Assembly: GCA_034112345.1 (NCBI GenBank)
Contig: JAWUVN010000063.1
Span: forward strand, 1 to 57,724
DNA from: Bermanella sp034112345
GTDB taxonomy: Bacteria; Pseudomonadota; Gammaproteobacteria; Pseudomonadales; Oceanobacteraceae
Reading direction: 5' to 3'
Length of the DNA: 57,724 nucleotides
The notes beneath the pieces were generated by a model. That model did no database searches and was not told the DNA's origin. It was given only the letters and a program-made list of their open reading frames with translations. Made by a program: the position numbers and the translations under genes. Each line of letters opens with the position of its first letter. Position 1 is the first letter of the stretch. Shown here in pieces: positions 8,775-17,365 of this stretch.

Positions 8775-8802
8775 GGAACTTTTATCATATGGGCTATTCT
8801 AA
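8775..8802 (+). promoter_or_regulatory. Autoregulatory sigma-E (AlgU) promoter of rpoE
   Basis: GGAACTT (8775-8781), 16 bases, then TCTAA (8798-8802) is close to the sigma-E/AlgU consensus GAACTT-N16/17-TCTRA. It lies about 97 bases before the rpoE start, implying that sigma-E transcribes its own operon, as known for rpoE and algU. Confidence 0.8.
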
Positions 8803-8898
8803 TGCTTGCATTAGGAATACATAATTAGTGAAAAGCCCAATAACAATTTACAGTAATATAAATGGGCCACTAATCGGCGCGTAAAGCGCGGGGGAGCA

Positions 8899-9498
8899 AT
8901 GTCGCTACAAGATACAGATAAACAGCTAGTACAGCGGGTACAAAAGGGCGATAAACGTGCTTTTGATCTGTTGGTACTTAAACATCAGCATAAAATAATG
9001 TCTTTAGTTTCACGTTACGTGGACATGGGCGAGGTGCCCGATGTTGCTCAAGAAACATTTATTAAGGCGTATAAAGCTTTAAAAAACTTCAGGGGTGACA
9101 GTCAATTTTATACTTGGCTATACCGTATAGCGGTGAATACAGCAAAGAATTATCTGGTGACACAAGGTCGAAGACCTCCTGCACAAGATATTGATGTAAA
9201 TGATGCGGAACATTTTAGCGTCTCAGGGTCTCTTAGAGATATAGCCACTCCAGAAGGTATTATTGCGAGAGACGAGTTGAAAGAAGTTGTCTTTGAAGCA
9301 ATTGAGCAGTTGCCAGATGAGTTACGTACGGCGATTCGCCTTCGTGAATTAGAAGGTATGAGCTATGAAGAAATTGGGGACGTAATGGATTGTCCTATTG
9401 GAACGGTGCGGTCACGTATTTTCCGAGCAAGGGAGTCCATTGATAAAGCAATGGCCCCATTAATGGACAATAAAGAACGCAAGATAGCAAAGGGCTAA
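8899..9498 (+). CDS. rpoE: Extracytoplasmic-stress sigma factor RpoE/AlgU
   Basis: ECF sigma factor that directs transcription of envelope-stress genes (and alginate in pseudomonads) when released from its membrane anti-sigma factor. The 199 residues show region 2 (KHQHKIMSLVSRYV, VPDVAQETFIKAYKALKNFRG, FYTWLYRIAVNTAKNYL) and region 4 (LPDELRTAIRLRELEGMSYEEIGDVMDCPIGTVRSRIFRARE). Length is close to E. coli RpoE (191) and AlgU (193). GGGGGAGC precedes the ATG. The gene heads rpoE-rseA-rseB-rseC-degP and has its own sigma-E-type promoter. Its stop codon directly abuts the rseA start, suggesting translational coupling of the sigma and anti-sigma factors. Confidence 0.96.
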   Translation: MSLQDTDKQLVQRVQKGDKRAFDLLVLKHQHKIMSLVSRYVDMGEVPDVAQETFIKAYKALKNFRGDSQFYTWLYRIAVNTAKNYLVTQGRRPPAQDIDVNDAEHFSVSGSLRDIATPEGIIARDELKEVVFEAIEQLPDELRTAIRLRELEGMSYEEIGDVMDCPIGTVRSRIFRARESIDKAMAPLMDNKERKIAKG

Positions 9499-10119
9499 AT
9501 GGGGATGTCTATGAGTGATAATAAAATTGAATCTTTATCAGCCTTAATGGATGGTGAACTGGATGAATTGGCACTTCATCGTACATTGAAAGATGCAGGC
9601 GATAGTTCTGAGTTAAAAGAGACTTGGTCGCGTTTTCATATTGGCAGTGACGCTATGAAAGGCAGTGTTTCAGACTTTAGCCATATTGATATTAGTGGCG
9701 CAGTGAGTGCAGCCATTGAACATGAAAGTTTTGAAGCGAGCTCAAGCAGTAAAGGACGTACATGGCTAAAAGCGGTTGGCGGATTGTCTATCGCGGCATC
9801 GGTGACGTTTGCTGTTGTATTGGGAGCAAGATTTAATCCATTAGTTGAAAATTCGATGGATGAGCAATTCGCATCAAAAACACAAATTCAAATTGTTACG
9901 CCAGAGTCTACGCCACAAAAAGGGCCGTTGATGATTGCTCAGCAAGGGTCTGAATTGGCACCAGAGTTAAATGAAGTACAGTTAGAGCAAGCACAAGAGC
10001 GTTTAAATGCGTACTTGAAGCAACACGCTCAAGACAGTGCTTTAGGGCAGGGCCGTACAGCCATGCCGTTTGCACGTGTGGTTAACTTTGAAACTAGTAA
10101 TAAGAACAAGGGTAACTAA
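9499..10119 (+). CDS. rseA: Sigma-E anti-sigma factor RseA/MucA
   Basis: Inner-membrane anti-sigma factor that holds RpoE until regulated proteolysis (DegS/AlgW, then RseP) frees it. The N-terminal cytoplasmic part carries the conserved IESLSALMDGELDELALHR start and LKETWSRFHIGSDAMKG. One membrane segment lies at about residues 92-110 (GLSIAASVTFAVVLGA), followed by a periplasmic tail rich in Gln. The tail ends in Asn/Lys, not in an obvious C-terminal PDZ ligand. Start choice is uncertain: ATG at 9499 abuts the rpoE stop, but in-frame ATGs at 9505 and 9511 also exist and the last has GGGG at good spacing. The stop shares one base with the rseB start. Confidence 0.92.
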   Translation: MGMSMSDNKIESLSALMDGELDELALHRTLKDAGDSSELKETWSRFHIGSDAMKGSVSDFSHIDISGAVSAAIEHESFEASSSSKGRTWLKAVGGLSIAASVTFAVVLGARFNPLVENSMDEQFASKTQIQIVTPESTPQKGPLMIAQQGSELAPELNEVQLEQAQERLNAYLKQHAQDSALGQGRTAMPFARVVNFETSNKNKGN

Positions 10120-11120
10120 TGGTTCGTTGGGTACTAATACTTGGACTGATTAGCTTTGCAGGATTAAGCATTGCCGCTGAAACTGATAATAAAAGTGCTT
10201 TATCTAATCAGGCTTTAACAAGTGAGCAGCAATCTTTAACCGCGCAAGGCTTTTACGAGCAGATGTTAGAAATGTCTCCGAAAGCTATGTATCAGGGGAT
10301 ATTTTCACATCAGGCTGGTAATCAAGTTCAAAATATCGAAATTGTGCATGGCATAAATAATGGTGATATTTGGGAACGAATGATGCATCTAGATGGGCCG
10401 GTAAGGGAAATTATTCGCAGAGGAGAGGAGTTGTTTTGTATTCACCCTGATGCTTCGGTAGAGCAGTTGCAAAAGCAAGGTAATGCACCGTTTGGTAATA
10501 AATCCATGGGCAGTATTAAGCAGTTGAATCTGGCGTATAACTTTAAACTTTTAGGGGGGCAAAGAGTGGCTGGTAGGCCCGTTGTAGGCATCCAGCTAAC
10601 CCCTAAAGACGCAACACGACATTTTTATCAGGTGTGGCTGGATAAGCAAACCACTGTGCCACTTCGTACAGAATTGATTGCTAGAAATGGTCAGGTACTA
10701 GAGCGTTACTTGTTCAGTTATTTTAAGTCGGATGCTCAGTTTGATGATCGGTTGTTTCAGCCTCGCAATAAGGGTGTTGAGCTCAATATGGCTGAATCCA
10801 CCGAGGTTTTAAAAGCAAGCACAGCAGATATATTAGAGTGGCGCTTAAATTGGATGCCTATTGGTTTTCAAGATCAGACCGCAAGTGGTCACGCGCCTAA
10901 ATTGTCTGCTCGTCGAATTTATAGTGATGGCGTTGTTATGTTTTCGGTTTATGTTGAGGGTGTTGAAAAGGTCCAGGATGAAGGTACTGCACAAGCAGGG
11001 CCGACTGCTCTGGCGGTTCAACATAAGCAATGGCATGGTAAAACTCATAGAATTACAGTGGTGGGCGAGATTCCAGCTGCAACAGCCCAGCGAATTGCTG
11101 AGAGTGTCGAACTACGATAA
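10119..11120 (+). CDS. rseB: Sigma-E regulatory periplasmic protein RseB/MucB
   Basis: RseB binds the periplasmic tail of RseA, shields it from cleavage, and is displaced by mislocalised LPS or lipid signals. The 333-residue protein has a signal peptide (WVLILGLISFAGLSIAAE), the large LolA-like domain starting at FYEQMLEMSPKAMYQGIF with IEIVHGINNGDIWERMMHLDGP, and the small C-terminal domain (MPIGF, YSDGVVMFSVYVEG, GEIPAATAQRIAESVEL). It overlaps rseA by one base. A strong terminator follows at 11174-11203, before rseC. Confidence 0.92.
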   Translation: MVRWVLILGLISFAGLSIAAETDNKSALSNQALTSEQQSLTAQGFYEQMLEMSPKAMYQGIFSHQAGNQVQNIEIVHGINNGDIWERMMHLDGPVREIIRRGEELFCIHPDASVEQLQKQGNAPFGNKSMGSIKQLNLAYNFKLLGGQRVAGRPVVGIQLTPKDATRHFYQVWLDKQTTVPLRTELIARNGQVLERYLFSYFKSDAQFDDRLFQPRNKGVELNMAESTEVLKASTADILEWRLNWMPIGFQDQTASGHAPKLSARRIYSDGVVMFSVYVEGVEKVQDEGTAQAGPTALAVQHKQWHGKTHRITVVGEIPAATAQRIAESVELR

Positions 11121-11173
11121 CTTCAGAGCTGTACAAATAACAACCAAACGGCATTGATATGGCTGTTTGATTC

Positions 11174-11203
11174 AATAATGGGGCATAATGCCCCATTATT
11201 TTT
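11174..11203 (+). terminator. Intrinsic terminator between rseB and rseC
   Basis: AATAATGGGGCAT and its exact reverse complement form a GC-centred stem followed by a T-run (11198-11203). It lies 53 bases past the rseB stop, so rseC-degP expression would need readthrough or a separate promoter. Confidence 0.8.
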
Positions 11204-11247
11204 GAGTAAGAGAAGTGCAGCTAAATTGCATTTTAAAATGAGAGTAT

Positions 11248-11712
11248 ATGGTTGAAGAATCCGCGACAGTATTAAGAGTTGAAGGCGATATTGCTTGGGT
11301 GCAAGCTATTCAGCAATCGGCCTGTGGTTCGTGCCAGGCACAAAAAGGCTGTGGTCATAGCTTGCTTGCTAAGGTTGGGCAGAAGCAAATTAATATCCCA
11401 GTATTAAGGGATGGGATTGATGTTGAAGAAAATGATCAGGTTATTATCGGCGTTGCTGAGCAGGCAATCCTTAAGTCGTCTTTAATTATGTATGGAGTGC
11501 CTTTATTAAGCATGATGGTAATTGCCATTGTTTCAACCTTGCTGGGTGTACCTGAGGGCGGTGTGATTTTAATGTCATTTTTGTCTTTGGTTTTAGGGTT
11601 TTTATGGGTGAATTTTCATTCAAAAGGACTTGAATTTGAACAATGGAATCCCAAGTTAATTCGTAAGGTTAATTCTAAGCAAGCCGATATTCCTATGTGT
11701 GAAGTTGATTGA
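11248..11712 (+). CDS. rseC: RseC/MucC-family membrane protein
   Basis: The SoxR-reducing/RseC family consists of small inner-membrane proteins of the sigma-E operon; E. coli RseC also joins the Rsx/Rnf system that reduces SoxR. The 154 residues start with an N-terminal domain carrying the cysteine cluster ACGSCQAQKGCGHS, then two membrane helices (about 78-99 and 103-122) and a short basic/acidic tail. Length matches E. coli RseC (159). It sits between rseB and degP as in Pseudomonas (mucC), but an intrinsic terminator separates it from rseB. Its exact role is not settled. Confidence 0.88.
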   Translation: MVEESATVLRVEGDIAWVQAIQQSACGSCQAQKGCGHSLLAKVGQKQINIPVLRDGIDVEENDQVIIGVAEQAILKSSLIMYGVPLLSMMVIAIVSTLLGVPEGGVILMSFLSLVLGFLWVNFHSKGLEFEQWNPKLIRKVNSKQADIPMCEVD

Positions 11713-11789
11713 TGGATTATCACAGATAGGCTTGTTTAAGGCGTGATTGCCTAGCTACTTAAAAGATTTAAAAATAAGCGGAGTGAGAT

Positions 11790-13172
11790 ATGAAGTATAT
11801 TTTGTGTTTATGCCTAGCACTTTCATCAAAGTTGGCGTTGGCGCAACTACCTGATTTTACTGAGTTGGTAGAAGATGCAGGGCCTGCGGTGGTTAATATT
11901 AGTACCACCCAGAAACAAGCCTCGCGTTATGGTGGAAATATGGAATTGCCTCAAGGGGTACCTGATATCTTTAGGCATTTTTTTGGCTCGCCGCAAACAC
12001 CACGCTCTAACCCTCGTAGCAATAGTCAGGAGCGTGCATCTTTAGGTTCTGGTTTTATTGTCAGTAAAGATGGCTATATTTTAACTAATAATCATGTCGT
12101 TGATGGGGCTGATCAAATTTTTGTGCGCTTGAATGATCGCAGGGAATTTGAGGCCAAGCTTATTGGCTCGGATGCCAGCTCTGATTTAGCGCTGCTTAAG
12201 ATACAAGCCAAGTACCTGCCAACGGTTGAAATTGGAAACAGTGAGAAGTTAAAAGTAGGCGAGTGGGTAGTTGCTATTGGCAGTCCATTTGGTTTTGACT
12301 ATTCAGTAACAGCGGGCATTGTGAGTGCTAAGGGTCGCAGCTTACCGAATGAAAACTATGTGCCCTTTATTCAAACAGATGTAGCAATTAATCCAGGTAA
12401 CTCTGGTGGTCCGCTATTTAACCTAGAGGGTGAAGTAGTGGGGATTAATTCTCAGATTTACACTCGCAGCGGCGGCTTTATGGGGCTTAGCTTTGCTATC
12501 CCGATCAATGTGGCAATGGAAGTAGTGGACCAGTTAAAAGAAACGGGATCAGTGACACGTGGTTGGCTAGGCGTTGCTATCCAAGAAGTGGACAAAGATT
12601 TGGCTGAATCGTTCGGTTTGAAAAAAGCGGCAGGCGCCTTGGTGAGTCAGGTTGTACAGAATGGTCCGGCGGGTGATGCTGGGGTTAAATACGGAGATAT
12701 TATTACGGGATTTAACGGTAAACCGGTTATTTTAAGTAGTGATTTACCGCATTTGGTTGGACGTGTAAGGCCCGGTTCTAATGCGCGATTAAAGGTGGTA
12801 CGTCACGGTAAAAGCAGAATGTTAACCGTGAAAATTGGCGCGCTGCCTCAAGAGGGAATGACAGAAGCGGCCAATGCTCCGACTAAGCCGCTTAAATCTA
12901 ATCGTTTAGGGATTGATGTGGCTGAACTGTCTGTAGCTCAAAGGAAGCAATTAGACACCGACGGTGTATTGGTTAAAAACGTTGGGCAGGGTCCTGGGGC
13001 TAACGCAGGCTTGATCAATGGCGATGTGATTACTATGGTTTACAGTGAAATTATTCGTAATACGAGTGATTTTGAGCGGGTTGTGAGTAACCTGCCCAGC
13101 GGTCGATTAGTGCCTATGAGAATCGTTCGCCGTGGTGCACCGATGTTTATTTCACTTAGGGTAAATGACTAG
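11790..13172 (+). CDS. degP: Periplasmic serine protease/chaperone of DegP/MucD type
   Basis: HtrA protease of the periplasm that degrades misfolded envelope proteins. The 460-residue protein has a signal peptide (residues 1-19, ending LALA), a trypsin-like domain with catalytic H102 (TNNHVVDGA), D132 (SSDLALLKI) and S205 (NPGNSGGPLF), and two PDZ domains (about 255-345 and 370-455; GWLGVAIQEV and GVLVKNVGQGPGANAGL). Length and PDZ count match Pseudomonas MucD and E. coli DegP/DegQ. It is the last gene of the sigma-E operon. GGAGTG lies before the ATG. Confidence 0.93.
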   Translation: MKYILCLCLALSSKLALAQLPDFTELVEDAGPAVVNISTTQKQASRYGGNMELPQGVPDIFRHFFGSPQTPRSNPRSNSQERASLGSGFIVSKDGYILTNNHVVDGADQIFVRLNDRREFEAKLIGSDASSDLALLKIQAKYLPTVEIGNSEKLKVGEWVVAIGSPFGFDYSVTAGIVSAKGRSLPNENYVPFIQTDVAINPGNSGGPLFNLEGEVVGINSQIYTRSGGFMGLSFAIPINVAMEVVDQLKETGSVTRGWLGVAIQEVDKDLAESFGLKKAAGALVSQVVQNGPAGDAGVKYGDIITGFNGKPVILSSDLPHLVGRVRPGSNARLKVVRHGKSRMLTVKIGALPQEGMTEAANAPTKPLKSNRLGIDVAELSVAQRKQLDTDGVLVKNVGQGPGANAGLINGDVITMVYSEIIRNTSDFERVVSNLPSGRLVPMRIVRRGAPMFISLRVND

Positions 13173-13308
13173 TAATTAAAAATTTAACTATTAACCTAAT
13201 ATACTCATTGAATAAATTTTAGTGCCCTACTTGAATATTTATTTAGTCTATTTAATACGTGTTTTGATATGATCTTTGCTTAATTCGAGAGCAAGGATCG
13301 CTTACGTA

Positions 13309-14241
13309 ATGCGCATATTCTATATATTGATTATATTGTTGTTTTGTTCTCTTTCAGGTTGCTCTGAATGTAATGATGATACTTGTGGGTATCATGCAGA
13401 AAAATCAGCAGTTTGGTCAGAAGATGATGAAAAGCTAGCGTTAGTGATTGATGAGCTTGGAGAAAACAAAACAAAATCTGATAATTCTTATTATCTATAT
13501 ACCGTGGATCTAGGCGGTAGTAATTTCGAGAAAATATTGGAGATTCAGGCTTCTATATCATTGCTTTTTTATAATATAAAAAATCAATACTTGATTTTAC
13601 GGCAGGTGAATAGTTCAGGAGTTAAATCATTTTATCAAATTGATCTAACTCAAAAAACAAGTTCATTGATTGTCAGTACAGAGGGTGAGGCTTGCTTGGA
13701 CTATAAAGTAATCCCATCTTTAGATGGTGATCATATAGCAATTGTTAAATTTCAAGGGTCGGAGGCCCCTACACCTAGAGCGATATCAAGCCGCTCTATT
13801 AGCTCCGCGCCATACGCCGCTACATCAGTTTACTCATCTAAATTTTGTTCAGGCCTCACTTTGGAAGTGGACTTCATTGATTCATTAACGGGTACAATAG
13901 TGGGTCAGGCAAGCAGTTTAAATCCTTATATACCCTTCATGATTTATTTTGATGGCAATATTATCGATATGGATTTAGACGCGACCTGGACTCAGTCAGG
14001 CTTAATAATCCCTAACTATGACGTTATAAATATGAGCTCTGGGTACGCACACGTAGGACTAGATGGCGCTGCGTCAGAATATTCTACCACTTTGGAATGT
14101 GGTCAGCATGAAACAAGCTCTGGCTTGTATGCCAAAGATGGTACGGGAGCATCCGTGATAGGTTTTGAGGGGGCCTCAGAAGCCAAAGTAATATTGATCG
14201 AGAATGAAGCTGATGGGAATCTTGTATGCCTGCCATTGTAA
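13309..14241 (+). CDS. Unrecognised lipoprotein, accessory insertion between degP and lepA
   Basis: I do not recognise this family. From the ATG at 13309 (AAGGA about 11 bases upstream) the 310-residue protein starts with a type II signal peptide MRIFYILIILLFCSLSGCSE; the lipobox LSGC predicts lipid attachment to the Cys and probably outer-membrane location. A TTG 33 bases upstream is less likely. The mature part is mainly beta: repeating pieces such as AVWSEDDEKLALVID, YYLYTVDLGGSNFEKIL and SFYQIDLTQKTSSLIV look like blades of a Tol/WD-type propeller (tentative), with a Cys pair near the N-terminus and more Cys near the end (LECGQ, LVCLPL). It overlaps the next exported protein by 16 bases, so the two are probably co-translated. 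Most Pseudomonas-type genomes have no gene here. Confidence 0.7.
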   Translation: MRIFYILIILLFCSLSGCSECNDDTCGYHAEKSAVWSEDDEKLALVIDELGENKTKSDNSYYLYTVDLGGSNFEKILEIQASISLLFYNIKNQYLILRQVNSSGVKSFYQIDLTQKTSSLIVSTEGEACLDYKVIPSLDGDHIAIVKFQGSEAPTPRAISSRSISSAPYAATSVYSSKFCSGLTLEVDFIDSLTGTIVGQASSLNPYIPFMIYFDGNIIDMDLDATWTQSGLIIPNYDVINMSSGYAHVGLDGAASEYSTTLECGQHETSSGLYAKDGTGASVIGFEGASEAKVILIENEADGNLVCLPL

Positions 14242-14858
14242 GGCTTGTACCTGTTTCTTTTGTGCTTGCATTGGTTTGTATTAATGCAACTTTAGCCGCA
14301 GACCATCGTATGCAACCTTTGGAAGTTGAGGGCGCGCAGATAAATACTAAATCGAAAAATTTAATTGGTTTCAGTTTGTTTAAGCGGTATGCCTCTGGCG
14401 GTGATCATAATTCTTTCAAAGGGAGGAGGCTTTCTTCTCTATGGGTAACTGACGGAGTGCTGCATTCAGTTGATTTCAGCCTATCTGAGAGTCTTGTGGA
14501 GGTAGCTAGTCCTGTGAAACCAAGCAATGCCCAAAGGGTTTGGGATTTGGAGTATTCATGGCAGGGGTTCAGTGATAGTAGGGAGGTGAGTGGTTTTTAT
14601 TGGATGCCTAGCCTTGGAGTTCGTTATCAAGAAAATATGAAGGTTGTATGCACAAGGCTTGATACCTATTGCTTTGATATTTACTCAAATGATTGGGAGC
14701 GTGTTAGTAAAACAAGTGAGATAAGGCCTTTATTGGGGTTGAAATATGGATTACGGCTAGCAATTCGAAGGTTAATGCTAAAAGGGGAGGTACAATTATT
14801 AAGTGACACCAGTAATGAGTTTGCAGCGTTGTCGTTATCGCTCTATTACGAACACTAG
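14226..14858 (+). CDS. Unrecognised exported protein, possible small outer-membrane beta-barrel
   Basis: No family recognised. The 210-residue protein has a signal peptide (VSFVLALVCINATLAAD, cleavage after ALA). Its alternating polar/hydrophobic stretches (SSLWVTDGVLHSVDFSLS, RVWDLEYSWQGFS, GFYWMPSLGVRYQENM, RLMLKGEVQLLSD, AALSLSLYYEH) would suit an 8-strand barrel such as an OmpA/OprF-like or acyloxyacyl-hydrolase-type domain. The last residue is His rather than the usual Phe, with Tyr at -4 and -3. It begins inside the 3' end of the lipoprotein gene, 16 bases before that gene's stop, implying coupling. A seven-copy heptanucleotide repeat begins two bases after its stop. Function is unknown; partnership with the lipoprotein is inference. 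Confidence 0.62.
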   Translation: MPAIVRLVPVSFVLALVCINATLAADHRMQPLEVEGAQINTKSKNLIGFSLFKRYASGGDHNSFKGRRLSSLWVTDGVLHSVDFSLSESLVEVASPVKPSNAQRVWDLEYSWQGFSDSREVSGFYWMPSLGVRYQENMKVVCTRLDTYCFDIYSNDWERVSKTSEIRPLLGLKYGLRLAIRRLMLKGEVQLLSDTSNEFAALSLSLYYEH

Positions 14859-14860
14859 CA

Positions 14861-14916
14861 TTATTGATTATTGATTATTGATTATTGATTATTGATTATT
14901 GATTATTGATTATTGG
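14861..14916. repeat. Heptanucleotide tandem repeat (TTATTGA)n
   Basis: Seven exact copies of TTATTGA and an eighth ending in G (TTATTGG) fill 14861-14916, just after the stop of the exported-protein gene and 180 bases before lepA. Such a uniform array is prone to slipped-strand change in copy number. Confidence 0.95.
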
Positions 14917-15096
14917 TTTGAGTCCTTATTGAGTCTCCTCAATATGTTGTGATTTTGTGACAAATACACACTAAACTCTAGAATTATTGATGATTTTCCT
15001 GTTTTCCACTCTAGATCATTTTAATCCCTTGTTCCTAACTACCGCCAATGACTGATTTGGTGTACTATTCCGCGTAATTTCACCTATTAGGTTTAC

Positions 15097-16905
15097 TTGT
15101 CTGTGAGCAGTCTGGAACACATTCGTAATTTCTCAATTATCGCCCATATCGACCATGGTAAATCCACCCTGGCCGATCGCTTTATATCTCAATGTGAAGG
15201 TCTATCAGACCGTGAAATGCAAGCCCAAGTATTGGACAGCATGGACATTGAGCGCGAGCGCGGTATTACCATAAAAGCCCAAAGTGTAACGCTTGATTAC
15301 AAATCTAGGGATGGCCAAACTTACCAATTAAACTTCATCGATACACCTGGGCACGTAGACTTTAGCTACGAGGTTTCTCGATCTTTAGCGGCCTGTGAAG
15401 GTGCCTTACTGGTGGTTGATGCTGCACAGGGGGTTGAAGCTCAGTCAGTTGCCAACTGCTATACCGCGCTGGATCAAGACTTAGAAGTTATGCCGGTACT
15501 GAATAAAATAGATTTACCTCAAGCTGATCCAGATAAAGTGGCTCAGGAAATTGAAGAGATCATCGGTATTGATGCCTCCGATGCGGTTCGCTGTAGCGCT
15601 AAAAGCGGTTTAGGAATCGTTGATGTATTAGAAGAAATGATCAAAAAAATCCCTGCGCCAGTTGGGGATGTTGACGGCGACCTACAGTGCTTGATTATAG
15701 ACTCTTGGTTTGACAGTTACCTAGGTGTTGTGTCTTTGGTTCGCGTAATGAACGGAACCCTGAAAAAAGGCGATAAGATTCGAGTGATGAGCACCGGCCG
15801 TGATTGGCAGGCAGACAGTGTGGGTATTTTTACTCCAAAACGTGTCGTTACCAATATACTAAAAGCCGGTGAAGTTGGCTTTATATGTGCTGGTATTAAA
15901 GACATACATGGTGCGCCAGTGGGCGATACTCTGGCTTTAAGTAGAAAAGCAGACGAAACTGAAATGCTTCCGGGTTTTGCTAAGGTTAAGCCTCAAGTCT
16001 ATGCTGGGTTATTTCCTATTTCTTCTGATCAATATGAAGAATTCCGTGACGCATTAGACAAGCTTTCACTTAATGATGCATCGTTATTTTTTGAACCAGA
16101 ATCGTCAGATGCTTTAGGCTTAGGCTTTCGCTGCGGATTTTTGGGTATGCTTCACTTGGAAATTATCCAAGAGCGCTTAGAGCGAGAATACAATTTAGAT
16201 TTAATTACCACAGCCCCCACCGTGGTATATGAGTTAGCGATGCAGGATGGATCTGTTATTGAAGTAGCTAACCCATCAAAGCTGCCTGAGCCAAGTAAAA
16301 TTGTTGAGCTTAGAGAACCTATTTGTGAAGCCAATATTTTGGTTCCCAAGGAAATGGTGGGCAATGTCATTACGCTTTGTATAGACAAGCGTGGTGTGCA
16401 GCGTGAAATGAACTTCACAGGTACTCAGGTGGCATTAAAATATGACATGCCAATGAGTGAAGTAGTGGGTGATTTCTTTGACCGCCTAAAATCAGTTAGT
16501 AAAGGTTATGCATCGTTGGATTATGGCTTTACGCGTTTCCAAGAGGCGCCATTAGTAAGAATGGATATATTGATTAATGGTGAGCGTGTTGATGCTCTGG
16601 CCGTGATTATTCACCGCGACAAGACCCGTGGTTATGGCCGAGCATTATGTGACAAAATGGCTGAACTGATTCCAAGACAAATGTTTGATGTAGCAATTCA
16701 AGCGGCTATTGGCGGCAATATAGTCTCGCGCTCAACCGTTAAAGCCCTTCGTAAAAACGTAACGGCAAAATGTTACGGCGGTGATGTGAGTCGTAAGAAA
16801 AAACTACTACAGAAGCAGAAAGACGGTAAGAAGCGCATGAAACAAGTAGGTAATGTAGAAGTTCCACAATCTGCATTCCATGCGGTATTGTCAGTAGACG
16901 GCTAA
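15097..16905 (+). CDS. lepA: Translation factor LepA (EF4)
   Basis: Ribosome-bound GTPase related to EF-G that assists translation and 30S assembly under stress. The 602 residues show G1 AHIDHGKST, G2 RERGITIKAQ, G3 DTPGHVDF, G4 NKIDLP, the EF-G-like domains, and the LepA-specific C-terminus (NVTAKCYGGDVSRKKKLLQ with GKKRMKQVGNVEVPQ). The start is not certain: TTG at 15097 has AGG at ideal spacing, whereas GTG at 15103 gives the family-typical SSLEHIRNF start. In most gammaproteobacteria lepB (signal peptidase I) follows at once. Here only 100 non-coding bases precede the DUF4845 gene and no lepB is present. Confidence 0.96.
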   Translation: MSVSSLEHIRNFSIIAHIDHGKSTLADRFISQCEGLSDREMQAQVLDSMDIERERGITIKAQSVTLDYKSRDGQTYQLNFIDTPGHVDFSYEVSRSLAACEGALLVVDAAQGVEAQSVANCYTALDQDLEVMPVLNKIDLPQADPDKVAQEIEEIIGIDASDAVRCSAKSGLGIVDVLEEMIKKIPAPVGDVDGDLQCLIIDSWFDSYLGVVSLVRVMNGTLKKGDKIRVMSTGRDWQADSVGIFTPKRVVTNILKAGEVGFICAGIKDIHGAPVGDTLALSRKADETEMLPGFAKVKPQVYAGLFPISSDQYEEFRDALDKLSLNDASLFFEPESSDALGLGFRCGFLGMLHLEIIQERLEREYNLDLITTAPTVVYELAMQDGSVIEVANPSKLPEPSKIVELREPICEANILVPKEMVGNVITLCIDKRGVQREMNFTGTQVALKYDMPMSEVVGDFFDRLKSVSKGYASLDYGFTRFQEAPLVRMDILINGERVDALAVIIHRDKTRGYGRALCDKMAELIPRQMFDVAIQAAIGGNIVSRSTVKALRKNVTAKCYGGDVSRKKKLLQKQKDGKKRMKQVGNVEVPQSAFHAVLSVDG

Positions 16906-17005
16906 TAAACGTAGCAGGTGGGTATGCAATATTGTGCTCACTTGGTTCATTTTATAAATGAAAGCTAAACTGATATGTAAAACAAAATCAGGCTAGGGGA
17001 ATAAT

Positions 17006-17365
17006 ATGCAAAAGCAAAATGGGGCCGGAGCAGTGTATCTGCTAATTATGGTGGTCTTAGCTATTATGAGTTTAGTTTTGATTATGAAAGTTGTGCCTTT
17101 TTATACCGATGATATGTCGGTAGAAACCGTCTTTGAGAACCTTAAAGAAGAAGGAAATAAAGATGGCATGACTAGAAATCGAATTGAAGAAATGATTGGA
17201 AAACGATTCAGCATTAACGGTCTTGATGAGTTATTAGAATACGTTTATGTGTCGGGTCAGGGTTCAGACATTGTTGTTGAGATGGAATATGAACGCAGAA
17301 CTGGATTTTTTTCCAACATTGAACTTGTCGCCACTTTTGAACATTACGTAGAAATCCGTGAATAA
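17006..17365 (+). CDS. DUF4845 single-span membrane protein
   Basis: A 119-residue protein of the family found between lepB and rnc in many gammaproteobacteria. A short N-terminus (MQKQNGAG) leads into one membrane helix (AVYLLIMVVLAIMSLVLIMKVV, about 9-30), then VPFYTDDMSVETVFENL and a small periplasmic domain ending VEMEYERRTGFFSNIELVATFEHYVEI. These are the typical family features; molecular function is unknown. AGGGGA precedes the ATG. It overlaps rnc by 8 bases, so the two should be co-translated. Confidence 0.85.
   Translation: MQKQNGAGAVYLLIMVVLAIMSLVLIMKVVPFYTDDMSVETVFENLKEEGNKDGMTRNRIEEMIGKRFSINGLDELLEYVYVSGQGSDIVVEMEYERRTGFFSNIELVATFEHYVEIRE

Noticed and set aside
10861..11157. 98-codon frame overlapping rseB in another frame
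   Set aside because: rseB is a clear family member through this region; the overlapping frame has no family features and no ribosome binding site.
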